Below, in pieces: positions 33,727 through 42,325 of a stretch of 64,000 bases of DNA (position 1 is the first letter of the stretch; every line of letters starts with the position of its first letter). Source of the DNA: Novosphingobium sp. JCM 18896 (lineage in GTDB: Bacteria; Pseudomonadota; Alphaproteobacteria; Sphingomonadales; Sphingomonadaceae). The translations under genes were made by a program, and so were the position numbers. The stretch spans positions 765,062 to 829,061 of the forward strand of contig NZ_JAPCZF010000003.1 of assembly GCF_025938095.1 (NCBI RefSeq). The letters run 5' to 3'. The notes beneath the pieces were generated by a model. The model searched no databases. It saw nothing but the letters and a program-made list of their open reading frames with translations, and was not told the DNA's origin.

Positions 33727-34143
33727 TCAGGCGTCGCTGCCAAGTCTATCTTCCTCGATGTAGCCTGCGCCCTCCCTGGCCTTCCCCTGGATGGTCACGG
33801 TCGTGTTCTGGAAATGGGGCGAAACCGATGCGACACGACGTGAATCGCGCGAGGCGGATGCAAGCTCCAGGCCTTGGGCAATTCGATAAGGGCCTGAGCG
33901 CTTTTCGAGAGGCTCGCCTTTCCAGCTGAGTTGCACTGCGCCGCATTGCAGCAGGCCATCGACCGCAGCGTGGACGGCCGGCATGGCCTTGCGCCATTCC
34001 ACGCTCGCGCCGTTTCACGCCAGCGCCCGGGCCACTTCGCTCGGACAGATCGTCGCACCCGCGGCGCGGCGGGCCAGCATGGTGAGGGTGAGCTTGCGCG
34101 CTTTGGCTTCATCTGCGCCGGGCGCCTCATGCAATGTCCTCAC
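33727..34143 (-). pseudogene. DUF3253 gene interrupted by an in-frame TGA
   Basis: GTG at 34143 overlaps the previous stop (GTGA). The frame reads TLHEAPGADEAKARKLTLTM, then ARRAAGATICPSEVARALA, then TGA at 34017-34015, and continues without shift as NGASVEWRKAMPAVHAAVDG, CGAVQLSWKGEPLEKRSGPYR. The DUF3253 hallmarks (ICPSEVARAL, W..xMPxVHAAVD, LSWKG, GPYRI) lie on both sides of the stop. A GGA-to-TGA change would explain it. A GTG at 34002 could restart the second half. The tail beyond residue ~100 is not typical of the family. Confidence 0.7.
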
Positions 34144-34433
34144 AGCCCGATCTCAACGAGAGCAGAGGCCAGCTCCGGATCCATCGGACCCGAATGCCTG
34201 CCTGATCGCTCGGCGGTGTTCTTGCCTTTGGCCCTGAGGGATAGGCGGTTGAGTGCAGTCCTTATCCGCTGCTGCGCGACTTGCAGCGTCTTGAGGCGAA
34301 CTTCGCGCGTTGCATTGGTGCGCCGTGATCGGCTCTGGCCGACCAGCGCCGCCCACTTGGCTTCCTCGGCCGCGAGCACGGCCAGGGCCAGTCGTAGTCC
34401 ATCGCGGCGTCCATGATCATAGTCCTGCGGCAT
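34140..34433 (-). CDS. hypothetical protein (97 aa) upstream of DUF3253
   Basis: Begins MPQDYDHGRRDGLRLALAVL. It is rich in Arg/Ala and probably all-helical: AAEEAKWAALVGQSR then TREVRLKTLQVAQQRIRTALNRL. It ends in a GTGA overlap with the DUF3253 gene, which supports it being translated. I do not recognise a family. Confidence 0.55.
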   Translation of the reverse strand: MPQDYDHGRRDGLRLALAVLAAEEAKWAALVGQSRSRRTNATREVRLKTLQVAQQRIRTALNRLSLRAKGKNTAERSGRHSGPMDPELASALVEIGL

Positions 34434-34610
34434 CGATCGACCTCATGGCTGCGACGTTCGCTGCGCCAGGCTCGTCTTGAGGCGGCCCGCCGGTCGGTCG
34501 AGGGATGGCACGGGTGCGTGCGAACCGCTGGGGCAGCGTCAAGGCCTCCATCGCCCAGACTGTTGAGCCGAACATCGGAACGTACGGGGACCCGTGACCC
34601 GGCATCTGAT

Positions 34611-35249
34611 TCAAGCGCTTGCCGGTCGGGCGAGGGCGCCGACCTTGCCTTCGGACGAGGGCTCGCCGCGCGAATATGTGCCGACGAGAAGTCCCGCCGC
34701 CAAGACGCGCCCCTCGATCGCGCGCATGAATTCGCCGCGGCCAGGATTTCCCAGCACGTCAACACGTTCGGACAAAGCGAAGAGCTGGAACACGTAGTCA
34801 TGCGCCCCATGGCCCGGCGGCGGATCGGGCGGCAGCCAGCCTTCGACCATGTAGCTGTTGCGTCCCACGTTGCTGCCATCGCCGCGCATCTCGCCTTCGG
34901 GACCATCGGCGACGATCGCGCCTTCGGCGATGCCCGGGCTGCCGGGCGGGAGGTTCAGGATCAGCGCGTGGACGAGCGGGCTCGGCAAAGGTGCGTCGGC
35001 ATCCTCGACCAGCAGCGCAAGGTTGACCGCAGCATCCGGCACGCCGCGCCAGGCGAGGGGCGGGGATCGACCCTCGCCGTCGGCCGTAAAGCGGACCGGC
35101 AGGCGCCCGCCGCTCGTGAAGGCCGTGCTGGACAGTTCGAGCGTCAGTTCGCCCGGAGCGATGTTCTCCTGAACGATGGCAAGTTTGCCATGGCCGGCGC
35201 GGACCGTCTTGAGCAGGGCGCCGAGCCAGCGCGGCAGGTGTTCTAACAT
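34611..35249 (-). CDS. YbhB/YbcL family (PEBP-like) protein
   Basis: The 212-residue protein carries the PEBP ligand site: FTADGEGRSPPLAWRGVPDAA, LALLVEDADAPLPSPLVHAL, and the later GRNSYMVEGWLPPDPPPGHG and HDYVFQLFALSE. PEBP proteins bind phosphate-like ligands; bacterial members have unclear roles. An N-terminal amphipathic stretch MLEHLPRWLGALLKTV is typical of this subgroup. No signal peptide. Confidence 0.9.
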   Translation of the reverse strand: MLEHLPRWLGALLKTVRAGHGKLAIVQENIAPGELTLELSSTAFTSGGRLPVRFTADGEGRSPPLAWRGVPDAAVNLALLVEDADAPLPSPLVHALILNLPPGSPGIAEGAIVADGPEGEMRGDGSNVGRNSYMVEGWLPPDPPPGHGAHDYVFQLFALSERVDVLGNPGRGEFMRAIEGRVLAAGLLVGTYSRGEPSSEGKVGALARPASA

Positions 35250-35524
35250 GCGACGATCTCCTCGTGGGCACTCTCACAATCCGCCAGCACGCGCTTGGCT
35301 CCCGATCCCGGACAAGGGTTGTCGTCCGAAGCAGACGGCGTTGGCTCTTGCGCAGCTCCTGCCGGGGCGTTGCCCTTCATGACTCTAACCCCCGGTCGCC
35401 GACGAGAGCGGCTCACAAAAAAGAGCGCCACTAGAAACGTCGACGCCAGAAACCTCGGTGGGGTCCCATTCGTTGGGCCGGAAGACATGTCCGAGGCTCA
35501 GGCCCGATGACCGGAGAAAATAAA
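35250..35524. other. intergenic region without recognised features
   Basis: About 275 bases between divergent YbhB and DUF1488-like genes. Short frames only; no GGAAC-type promoter was found. Confidence 0.4.
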
Positions 35525-35815
35525 ATGGAAGCGCAGCTGAACTTCGAGGCCGGAAAACGATTTTGGTCCAGCGAGCGGGAAGCCGTGAACTTCTTCGCGC
35601 GCCACGACGGCATCGAGCTCGAGTTCATCGTCGCGAGGGACGCGCTTCTTGCGGTCGGCAACCTGACCGCGGCGCTCAACGAGGAATCGGCACTCCTCAC
35701 TTTCGACAATTACGAGGACCGTTTCCTCGCCGCAGCGACGCGTGTCTGGAGGGCGGGCGGGGACAGCAAACCCACCTACTTCATCAATGCCGAAGACCTT
35801 AGTGCAGGCGCCTGA
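35525..35815 (+). CDS. DUF1488-like small protein
   Basis: The ATG at 35525 (MEAQLNFEAGKRFWSSEREAV) is preceded by CCGGAGAAAATAAA and is preferred over an in-frame ATG at 35507. The 96-residue protein resembles DUF1488: IELEFIVARDALLAVGNL, then DNYEDRFLAAATRVW. These are small soluble proteins of unknown role. Family match is moderate. Confidence 0.7.
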   Translation: MEAQLNFEAGKRFWSSEREAVNFFARHDGIELEFIVARDALLAVGNLTAALNEESALLTFDNYEDRFLAAATRVWRAGGDSKPTYFINAEDLSAGA

Positions 35816-35931
35816 GTTTGAGCGGGCTGGCAGCATCTCGCGCCGCACCAATCGAAGCGCCAACGGGCGTGGCGGCCCGCGCACCAATCCCGACGGGACC
35901 TTGCGTACATAACGGAGCAGGAGAGTTTCGC

Positions 35932-36084
35932 ATGGCCGAAAGCAAAGACCGGATCGACCATACCTCTGGTCACCAAACGGGAGAGGACCGGGGCGCCATC
36001 GAGCGACCGCAGCAGGCCGATGCGACCATGTCGGAAAAAGATCTCGCCCGTGGTTCCCAAAAGGCAAGCCATGCGCGCAAGTGA
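35932..36084 (+). CDS. small hydrophilic protein (50 aa)
   Basis: MAESKDRIDHTSGHQTGEDR begins a 50-residue, very polar protein ending in HARK. GGAG and GAG sites lie upstream. Such short disordered proteins are common in stress loci of sphingomonads. No domain is visible. Confidence 0.55.
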   Translation: MAESKDRIDHTSGHQTGEDRGAIERPQQADATMSEKDLARGSQKASHARK

Positions 36085-36207
36085 GCGCTCGACATTCGTG
36101 CCGGCGCGCCCGGCATCCAGGTTGATCAGCGCTCCGCCTAGGCCGCCTGCTTGGTAGCACCGGCAGTCCGGCGCGGCGCCAGGATCACCGAAGTGAGGTT
36201 ATCTGTG

Positions 36208-36801
36208 ATGAAACTCTATTTCTCGCCCGGCGCATGCAGCCTCGCCGACCACATCGCGCTTCTGGAAAGCGGTCTCGATTTCGAAACAGAGAGGGTCGAC
36301 CTCAAGACCAAGAAAACGCAGAGCGGCGGCGACTACAACGCCGTCAATCCCAAAGGCTACGTGCCGGCTCTAGGGCTCGAGCCAGAGGGCGTCCTCACCG
36401 AGAACATCGCGATCCTCAGCTATATCGCTGAGAAGGCTGGCACCCTAATGCCAACCGATGGCCTCGGCCGATTTCGTGCGCTCGAGGCTCTCGCCTATAT
36501 TTCCACCGAGCTTCACAAGAACTTCGCGCCCTTCTTCAAGTCCGGCGCCGACGACGCGCAGAAGGAGGAGGGCAAGAAGACGCTGACCCGCCGCTTCGCG
36601 CTTCTGGAAGAACAGCTCGAGGGACGCGACTTCCTCCTCGGCAATGAGCTGTCGGTCGCCGACTGCTATCTCTTCGTCATGTTGTTCTGGGCCAAGGAAA
36701 AGATCGGGCTCGACCTGCCGCTCCGGCTTTCAGCACTCTTCGAGCGAATGAAGAAGCGCGGAGCCGTTAGCCAAGCCCTGGCGGATGAGGGCCTCGCATA
36801 G
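36208..36801 (+). CDS. gst: glutathione S-transferase
   Basis: MKLYFSPGACSLADHIALLE is the beta-class GST start with the catalytic Ser/Cys region (SPGACS). The thioredoxin-like domain has GYVPALGLEPEGVLTENIAI (cis-Pro and glutathione-binding Glu-Asn), and the helical domain LLGNELSVADCYLFVML (N-capping box). 197 residues, full length. It conjugates or reduces electrophiles and peroxides in the cytoplasm. The GAGG site before 36208 sets the start. Confidence 0.93.
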   Translation: MKLYFSPGACSLADHIALLESGLDFETERVDLKTKKTQSGGDYNAVNPKGYVPALGLEPEGVLTENIAILSYIAEKAGTLMPTDGLGRFRALEALAYISTELHKNFAPFFKSGADDAQKEEGKKTLTRRFALLEEQLEGRDFLLGNELSVADCYLFVMLFWAKEKIGLDLPLRLSALFERMKKRGAVSQALADEGLA

Positions 36802-36847
36802 GCTTGCGCCGCGCCAGACGCGGCGGCGAGCCAATCCTCTCCCCGAC

Positions 36848-36903
36848 CCGACAGCGACGCCCCGACAGCGAGGCCCCGACAGCGAGGCCCTGACAGCTTC
36901 GCC
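36848..36903. repeat. four tandem 14-base repeats (CCGACAGCGAGGCC)
   Basis: Units at 36848, 36862, 36876 and 36890; the middle two are identical, the outer ones differ by one and four bases. It lies just past the GST gene in non-coding DNA. Confidence 0.8.
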
Positions 36904-37000
36904 GATCAAAGCGCATGGCGATCGCTCTGGCGGCTAGGCGCGCTGCGACAGGCGTGCCAGCATCGATAATCGTCGATGTCAATCGACGACGGCTACGGGG

Positions 37001-37207
37001 TCAGCGTTTCCTCAACGCGCCAGGCTTATGTGCGGCGCGCTTGCCGTCATCTGTCTCGACCAGATATTCGGGATTGTCGTCGGATGCTGCGACCTTGTGA
37101 CCCTTGATTTCGGTCGGTTGGGTGAGCTTCCACAAGACCTTCCCCTTGGCCACTCCGCCATGGCTCTTCCAAGTGACCCCAGTCCCGGGCTTTAGAGCTT
37201 TCGTCAT
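37001..37207 (-). CDS. DUF2945 (TUDOR-like) small protein
   Basis: The 68-residue protein MTKALKPGTGVTWKSHGGVA has the DUF2945 pattern: AKGKVLWKLTQPTEIKGHKV, DDNPEYLVETDDGKRAAHKP. Fungal and bacterial versions are called hypervirulence-associated TUDOR domains and may bind nucleic acid or protein. It directly follows the SDR gene on the same strand (15-base gap), so is probably in its operon. Confidence 0.9.
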   Translation of the reverse strand: MTKALKPGTGVTWKSHGGVAKGKVLWKLTQPTEIKGHKVAASDDNPEYLVETDDGKRAAHKPGALRKR

Positions 37208-37222
37208 CGTGGCCTCGCTTGC

Positions 37223-38074
37223 TCAACCGTTGATCACGGTGCCGCCGTTGGGATGAAGCACCTGTCCGGACATGTAGCTCGCGTCCTCGCAAGCCAGGAA
37301 CAGGAACGCGGGTGCGACCTCGTTGGGCTGGCCCGGCCGCCCCATGGGCGTCTTCTCGCCAAAATGCGCGAGTTTCTCCTTGCTGGCGCCGCCGCAGGGA
37401 TTGAGCGGTGTCCAGATGGGCCCGGGCGCCACGGCATTGACGCGGATTCCCTCGCTGACGAGGTTTTCCGACAGCGAACGGGTGAATGCGGTAATGGCGC
37501 CCTTGGTCGAGCTATAGTCGAGCAGCTCCTTGCTGCCCTGGTACATGGTAACGCTGGTGCAGTTTATGATGGCGGCGCCCGATTGCAGGTGCGGACGCGC
37601 GGCCTGCACCATGTAGAACATGCCGAAGATGTTTGTCTGGAACGTGCGCGCCAGCTGTTCCTCGCTGATATCGGTGATGTCCTTGTCGGGATGTTGCTCC
37701 CCGGCATTGTTGACGAGGATATCGAGCTTGCCGAAGGCGTCTATCGTCTTGGCGACGGCAGCCTCGCACTCCAGTTTGATGCCGACGTCGGCCCTGATGG
37801 TGATCGCGCGGCGACCCTCGGCCTCGACGATACGCTTCGTATCGGCGGCATCGTCATCTTCGAGCAGATACACGATCGCGATGTCCGCGCCTTCGCGGGC
37901 GTAAAGCGCGGCGATGGCCCTGCCAATGCCGCTGTCACCGCCTGTGACGATTGCGACCTTGCCTTCGAGGCGGCCCGAGCCCGGATAGCGAGGCTGCCAT
38001 TCGGGCTTCGGTTCCAGCTTGCTCTCGTGACCCGGTAGGTCATCCTCGTGGATCATTTCGGCGGTATCGGTCAT
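37223..38074 (-). CDS. SDR family oxidoreductase (YghA-like)
   Basis: ATG at 38074 with GAGGAGA upstream gives 283 residues. An N-terminal arm of about 30 residues (HEDDLPGHESKLEPKPEW) precedes the Rossmann domain: VAIVTGGDSGIGRAIA, VNNAG at NAGEQHPDKD, catalytic Ser in NCTSVTMYQ, and YSSTKGA with Tyr-Lys. The C-terminus GQVLHPNGGTVING is typical of YghA/glucose dehydrogenase-like SDRs. It reduces aldehydes or ketones with NADPH. A stress-type promoter lies just upstream. Confidence 0.92.
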   Translation of the reverse strand: MTDTAEMIHEDDLPGHESKLEPKPEWQPRYPGSGRLEGKVAIVTGGDSGIGRAIAALYAREGADIAIVYLLEDDDAADTKRIVEAEGRRAITIRADVGIKLECEAAVAKTIDAFGKLDILVNNAGEQHPDKDITDISEEQLARTFQTNIFGMFYMVQAARPHLQSGAAIINCTSVTMYQGSKELLDYSSTKGAITAFTRSLSENLVSEGIRVNAVAPGPIWTPLNPCGGASKEKLAHFGEKTPMGRPGQPNEVAPAFLFLACEDASYMSGQVLHPNGGTVING

Positions 38075-38095
38075 CGCGGGTCTCCTCGCTGAGGA

Positions 38096-38121
38096 AACGC
38101 ATCGATGCCGCGATAAGTTCG
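38096..38121 (-). promoter_or_regulatory. EcfG-like promoter before the SDR gene
   Basis: CGAAC (38121-38117), 17 bases, CGTT (38099-38096); one mismatch in the -35 and a perfect -10, 21 bases before the ATG. Confidence 0.45.
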
Positions 38122-38343
38122 CCATGCGATCATTTTACGAGGACCACGGCCGTCGCGGCCCCCTCACGGTTGCCCACGCGGGGCAATCACGGCGCCCTGG
38201 ACGCCCCCGGGGCAACGCCGCTTCGGCTGTCGCCAAAACCGCATCGTCACTGGATCGAGGGGCGCCTTCATCGCGCCTCTCGAACTGATGGATCATGATG
38301 AGCCGATAGCGAGACGTCCCCGGTTCGTCATCGCGGAGCGGTT

Positions 38344-38607
38344 TCAACGAAGCTGGCTGTCCTTGCTGCCTCGCCGGTTGATCGTCGAATGGGATACGGC
38401 CTTGTCGCGCTCAGCCTGGCACGTGACGCAGGTCCTCACACCGGGGAGAGCGGCGCGGCGACGGTTCGGGATAGGTTCGCCGCAATCTTCGCAATGCTCG
38501 GTACCCTCGCCTGCGGGCATTCTCGCTCGTGCCCCAAGGACAGCGTCCTTGATCGTGTCCTCGATCTGGTCCTGCACCGCGCCGTCCCGCGACCATCCGC
38601 CCGCCAC
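38344..38607 (-). CDS. DksA/TraR-type C4 zinc finger protein (YbiI-like)
   Basis: GTG at 38607 starts one base after the stop of the preceding gene. The 87-residue protein has DQIEDTIKDAVLGARARMPAG, then the zinc finger HCEDCGEPIPNRRRAALPG and CVTCQAERD, with four Cys. It lacks the long coiled coil of DksA, as in YbiI/TraR proteins that can enter the RNA polymerase secondary channel. It is the second gene of a two-gene unit with a stress promoter. Confidence 0.87.
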   Translation of the reverse strand: MAGGWSRDGAVQDQIEDTIKDAVLGARARMPAGEGTEHCEDCGEPIPNRRRAALPGVRTCVTCQAERDKAVSHSTINRRGSKDSQLR

Positions 38608-38608
38608 C

Positions 38609-38779
38609 TCAGTCGCCCTTGTCGCCCTGGTTGCGGGGTTTGCTGGTACCGGAATGACGCCGGGCATCTTGCGAAAGCGACTTCGAGACGTCGTCGCTTT
38701 CGCTGAATTGGCCCTGGTCGTCTCGACGAACATAGCGCTTGTCGGTGCCGGTATCGATGAGTTCACGCTCGCGGCTCAT
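38609..38779 (-). CDS. conserved small protein (56 aa) upstream of the zinc finger gene
   Basis: MSRERELIDTGTDKRYVRRD begins a polar, 56-residue protein with AGGAGAA upstream. The motif TDKRYVRRDDQGQFSESDDV is one I recognise from many small unnamed bacterial proteins. It has no hydrophobic core, so may be disordered. One base separates it from the DksA-like gene. Confidence 0.72.
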   Translation of the reverse strand: MSRERELIDTGTDKRYVRRDDQGQFSESDDVSKSLSQDARRHSGTSKPRNQGDKGD

Positions 38780-38807
38780 GCCGATTCTCCTAACTGGACA
38801 TGAGGAA

Positions 38808-38833
38808 AACCGGAGGACGTTTCGAAAAGTTCC
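38808..38833 (-). promoter_or_regulatory. EcfG-type promoter for the small protein/DksA-like operon
   Basis: GGAAC (38833-38829), 17 bases, GGTT (38811-38808); 28 bases before the ATG at 38779. Confidence 0.55.
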
Positions 38834-39022
38834 GCTTGATCGACCGGCAGTGTCATCGAGCCGCTTGCACGCGTTGTGGCCCCGGCACATTTCTCCTACG
38901 AGATCGTTCGATCCCCATCGTGATTATAGATATTCCCCTTGGTCTCCTGACATCGCCCGAGCGGGGCTGCGGCCCATCCGGGGCCGCCTTCGTCGTCGGC
39001 GATACGGGACCCGGCTAGTTCG

Positions 39023-39580
39023 ATGCCTGCGCAGCGCAAACTCAAAGTGTTTCGCACGTCGATCGGCTTCCACGATGCCTATGTGGCAGCGCCAAGCCGA
39101 AAGGCGGCGCTCGCGGCCTGGGGGGCCGCAACCGAACTGTTTGCGATCGGGTCGGCCGAGCAGGTGATCGATACCAAGCTGATGCAGGTCGCCCTGGATC
39201 ACCCCGGGGAGATCGTCAGGCAAAGTCGAGGTTCGGCAGCCCAGCATATGGAGGCCGCAGAGCTGATCCGCGGCCCGAAGGGACGGAGAAGTGGGAAGGG
39301 CGATACGTTACCCAAGATTTCGAAGCCGCGGCCGCAGCGCTCGCTTCGTCGTCGCCCCGATAGCGGGAAACTGGACGAGGCTGAGGCCGCGCTCGATGCG
39401 TTCGAGTGTAGCGCAGATACCGAGCGCCGCGCCTTGCGCGAACGCGAGCAGGCCTTGGCAAAAGAGAAATCGCGCCTCGAGCAACGTCTGACGAGAACGC
39501 GTGATCGCCTTGAGCAACAAGTCGAGAAGGCGCGCTCGCAACACGAGCGGGCATTGGCGCGATGGCGGGCGGCGATTTGA
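39023..39580 (+). CDS. hypothetical protein with C-terminal coiled coil
   Basis: The 185-residue protein opens MPAQRKLKVFRTSIGFHDAY, with a conserved globular N-terminus (VAAPSRKAALAAWGAATELFA, GSAEQVID) and a basic linker. The last ~75 residues are charged helix (ADTERRALREREQALAKEKS, RLEQQVEKARSQHERALARW), a likely coiled coil. Sphingomonad relatives are often labelled TolA-like because of that helix, but no membrane anchor is present. Function unknown. Confidence 0.7.
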   Translation: MPAQRKLKVFRTSIGFHDAYVAAPSRKAALAAWGAATELFAIGSAEQVIDTKLMQVALDHPGEIVRQSRGSAAQHMEAAELIRGPKGRRSGKGDTLPKISKPRPQRSLRRRPDSGKLDEAEAALDAFECSADTERRALREREQALAKEKSRLEQRLTRTRDRLEQQVEKARSQHERALARWRAAI

Positions 39581-39848
39581 GCCGGCAGCACATTCCCAGT
39601 CTCTACCCAGCCAGCTCCACCGGCTTCGCTACAAAGACTGGTGCCATCGCCCGTTTTGCGTCGCGAGCCGCCGATCGGGTCCGGCCACACCATCGACGAC
39701 GCCCAAGCCGATATCGCAAAATGTGCTGAGCCTCTCTTGTCGTCGCCATCGGGCCCCGAAGCCGGGAACCAAGTCCCCGGCATGCGCTTCATTCATCAAT
39801 GACAACGGTTCGCCCACTTTGGGCGGGTCCCTTGGATGGAGATTACCC

Positions 39849-40349
39849 ATGGCCGAATTCACCGACGCCATTGCATTGCTCAAGGCCGATCACCGCAAGG
39901 TGGAAGAGCTCTTCGAACAGTTCGAGAAAGCCCGCGATGACAACCGCAAGCAGGTCCTAGCGACGCAGATTTGCAATGAGCTGAAGGTTCACACCGCGAT
40001 CGAGGAGGAAATCTTCTATCCGGCCTTCAAGGGCAAGATCGAGGATGACACACTCGCTGAAGCCTATGTGGAACACGACGGCGCCAAGGTGCTGATCAAC
40101 GACATCATGGCCGGCTCGGCAAACGACGAGTTCTACGAAGCCAAGGTCAAGGTGCTTTCGGAGGAGATCAGGCACCATGTTCACGAAGAAGAGATGCCAT
40201 CCGAGGGGATGTTCGCTCAGTGTCGGCGAACGGACGTGGACCTCGTCGCGCTCCGCGACCAGATGGCGGCCCGCAAAGAGGAACTGATGCAACAAGCGGA
40301 AAGCGGAGCGCTTCCGGCCGCCGAACTGCGCGTCCTGCATATGGTCTGA
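39849..40349 (+). CDS. hemerythrin HHE domain protein
   Basis: The ATG at 39849 with GGAG upstream gives 166 residues. Iron ligands of the hemerythrin-like four-helix bundle are visible: LLKADHRKVEELFEQ, ELKVHTAIEEEIFYP, EAYVEHDGAKVL and IRHHVHEEEMPSEGMF. A diiron site binding oxygen, NO or peroxide is expected. It is cytoplasmic. Similar proteins are members of stress regulons in this group of bacteria. Confidence 0.93.
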   Translation: MAEFTDAIALLKADHRKVEELFEQFEKARDDNRKQVLATQICNELKVHTAIEEEIFYPAFKGKIEDDTLAEAYVEHDGAKVLINDIMAGSANDEFYEAKVKVLSEEIRHHVHEEEMPSEGMFAQCRRTDVDLVALRDQMAARKEELMQQAESGALPAAELRVLHMV

Positions 40350-40592
40350 ACCAAGTCGAATGAGCGCGCCGCCGGCCGTGAGGCGGGCAGCGCGGTCACG
40401 AAGAGAGCAGTTGTGCGCCAGCTATGTCCCTCACGAGACCGGGGGAATGGCATGGTATGATGCATGGCCTGGTGCCTGAAACAGCGCGATTACGGATAGC
40501 GCGCGCTGAGGTGAATCGGACGCCTGGCACCGCCCGGTCGAAGAGACACGCGCCGGGAAAAGCAAAGCCTGAACGATGGTGGGATGGCAGCC

Positions 40593-40617
40593 GGAACTTC
40601 CAATCCATAGAACGGTT
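40593..40617 (+). promoter_or_regulatory. EcfG-type promoter before the cation transporter
   Basis: GGAAC, 16 bases, GGTT, ending only eight bases before the GTG at 40626. This would give a nearly leaderless mRNA, or the true start lies further in. Confidence 0.5.
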
Positions 40618-40625
40618 GCTGCGGG

Positions 40626-41564
40626 GTGACCCGGCGCGAGCACTTCAAGAAAAACATCGTCCTTTACGGCGCGCTCGCGGCCAATCTCGGAATCGCGGCC
40701 GCCAAGTTCTTTGCAGCGGCGATCACCGGATCGTCATCTATGCTTACCGAAGGCGTCCATTCGCTGGTCGACAGCGGCAATCAGGTCCTGTTGCTCTACG
40801 GACAGAAGCGCGCCGCGCGCCCACCTGATCGTCTTCACCCGTTCGGCTACGGCCGGGAGCTTTACTTCTGGGCTTTCGTTGTTGCCATCCTCATATTCGC
40901 CGTCGGCGCGGGCGTGTCGGTCTACGAGGGGATCGCGCACATCCGCGAGCCGGAGCCGTTGCGCGATCCGACGATCAACTATGTCGTCCTGGGCTTCGCA
41001 TTTATGCTCGAGGGTACGGCCTGGACCATCGCGGTGCGGGAATTCAACACGAAGCGACACGGGACGCGTTGGTGGGCCTCGGTCCGGCAATCGAAGGATC
41101 CCGCGGGCTTCATCGTACTTTTCGAAGACAGCGCTGCGATGCTCGGTCTCGTCGTTGCCGCCGTGGGCGTATGGGCCAGCCATCATTATGGTGACCCCAG
41201 CATCGATGGCATAGCCTCGGTCCTGATCGGGACCGTCCTGGCGGCGGTGGCACTTCTTCTTGCCCGGGAAGCCAAAGGGCTGATCATCGGCGAGGCCGCC
41301 GATCCTCGTTTGATAGACAGCATTCGCGAAGCGATCGCCAAGCGACCCGAGATCACTGCCGTCAACCACGTCCGAACGATCCACACCGCACCGGAATCGG
41401 TGTTCGTCGCTATCAGCGCCGATTTCCGAGACGATCTGCCCATGGGAGAAGCAGAACGTCTGATCGAGGCCATGGAGGCCGACCTCAAAGCGATTTCAAG
41501 CGTGGTCTCATCGGTTTATATTCGGCCCGAGAAGCGGCAGGACGCGGTTCTGGATCTTCCATGA
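40626..41564 (+). CDS. cation diffusion facilitator (CDF) transporter
   Basis: The 312-residue protein has a CDF layout: ALAANLGIAAAKFFAAAITGSSSMLTEG as TM1-2, metal-site region GVHSLVDSGNQ (HxxxD), HPFGYGRELYFWAF, six membrane helices, a second site SAAMLGLVVAAVGVWASH, and a cytoplasmic C-terminal domain with VNHVRTIHTAPESVFVAIS. It exports a divalent metal (Zn, Co, Fe or Mn) in exchange for protons. Start GTG; no strong ribosome site. Confidence 0.9.
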   Translation: MTRREHFKKNIVLYGALAANLGIAAAKFFAAAITGSSSMLTEGVHSLVDSGNQVLLLYGQKRAARPPDRLHPFGYGRELYFWAFVVAILIFAVGAGVSVYEGIAHIREPEPLRDPTINYVVLGFAFMLEGTAWTIAVREFNTKRHGTRWWASVRQSKDPAGFIVLFEDSAAMLGLVVAAVGVWASHHYGDPSIDGIASVLIGTVLAAVALLLAREAKGLIIGEAADPRLIDSIREAIAKRPEITAVNHVRTIHTAPESVFVAISADFRDDLPMGEAERLIEAMEADLKAISSVVSSVYIRPEKRQDAVLDLP

Positions 41565-41947
41565 AACGCAGATGAGTGGGGCGTGAGGTGCTCGCTCTCT
41601 TTGCCAAGATGGGGCGGGTCGGCGGCCGGGACCTGACAACGACCATTCGTGATGATCTTGCCTAGTCCGAAGCCTTGATCGGCGGAAATCCCCCCGCCAC
41701 TTCGGTGGGCGTAGCGAGGGGACCTTTTATGCCCTTGACCCGGGTCGCTAACGGCCAAGGACCGGAAGCCCTCAGCAGTTATCGCCCGTAACACCTATGG
41801 ACCTGCGGCAAGATGCCCGTCGCGATCGATGGATCGAGGGAGATCGTGGCTGCACCCGATGAGAGCGGATCAAGCTGGGCGCGAACAGCCCAGCGCTGAA
41901 CAGTCCAGCGCTACGGCACCAGTGCTTCAGCTGCGCGTTGCTCTGGC
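41565..41947. other. gene-free stretch with a 15-base tandem duplication
   Basis: About 380 bases with no coding-like frame. At 41883-41912 the sequence GAACAGCCCAGCGCT is repeated once with a single change. Confidence 0.5.
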
Positions 41948-42250
41948 ATGACTGATCCCATCACAATCGACATACCGCACAAGCTGGGCCGGGCGGGCGC
42001 TCGTGCCAGACTTGAAGGCGGGATCGGCCAAATTGCCTCCGCAATACCGGGCGGGGCGATGAAATCCCATCGCTGGCAGGACGATACTCTCGTTTTCGAG
42101 CTGGAGGCGCTGGGGCAGAAAGTCCAGGCGGAACTCGAAGTCCTCGATGATCGGATCCACGCCGTGGTTATCCTACCGGCCGTGGCGTCGCTGTTCGCAT
42201 CGACGATCCGAAACACGTTGTCGCAAGTGGGCACGCGTTTACTCAGATGA
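41948..42250 (+). CDS. polyhydroxyalkanoic acid system family protein
   Basis: A 100-residue protein MTDPITIDIPHKLGRAGARA, matching the PHA_gran_rgn family: IPHKLGRAGARARLEGGIGQ, HRWQDDTLVFELEALGQKV, and the C-terminal IRNTLSQVGTRLL. The family is found beside PHA granule genes but also alone. No PHA genes are present here. Confidence 0.85.
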   Translation: MTDPITIDIPHKLGRAGARARLEGGIGQIASAIPGGAMKSHRWQDDTLVFELEALGQKVQAELEVLDDRIHAVVILPAVASLFASTIRNTLSQVGTRLLR

Positions 42251-42325
42251 CGATGCCTTGCTTATCGATACGTCTTCCTGGCGCCTTGCGGTCTGTGAAC
42301 CTGCATATCGAGCAATCCCGCTGAC

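Noticed and set aside
39765..39788. GGAAC-N15-CGCT before the hemerythrin gene
   Set aside because: Spacer is too short and the -10 is off; a stress promoter here would need experimental support.
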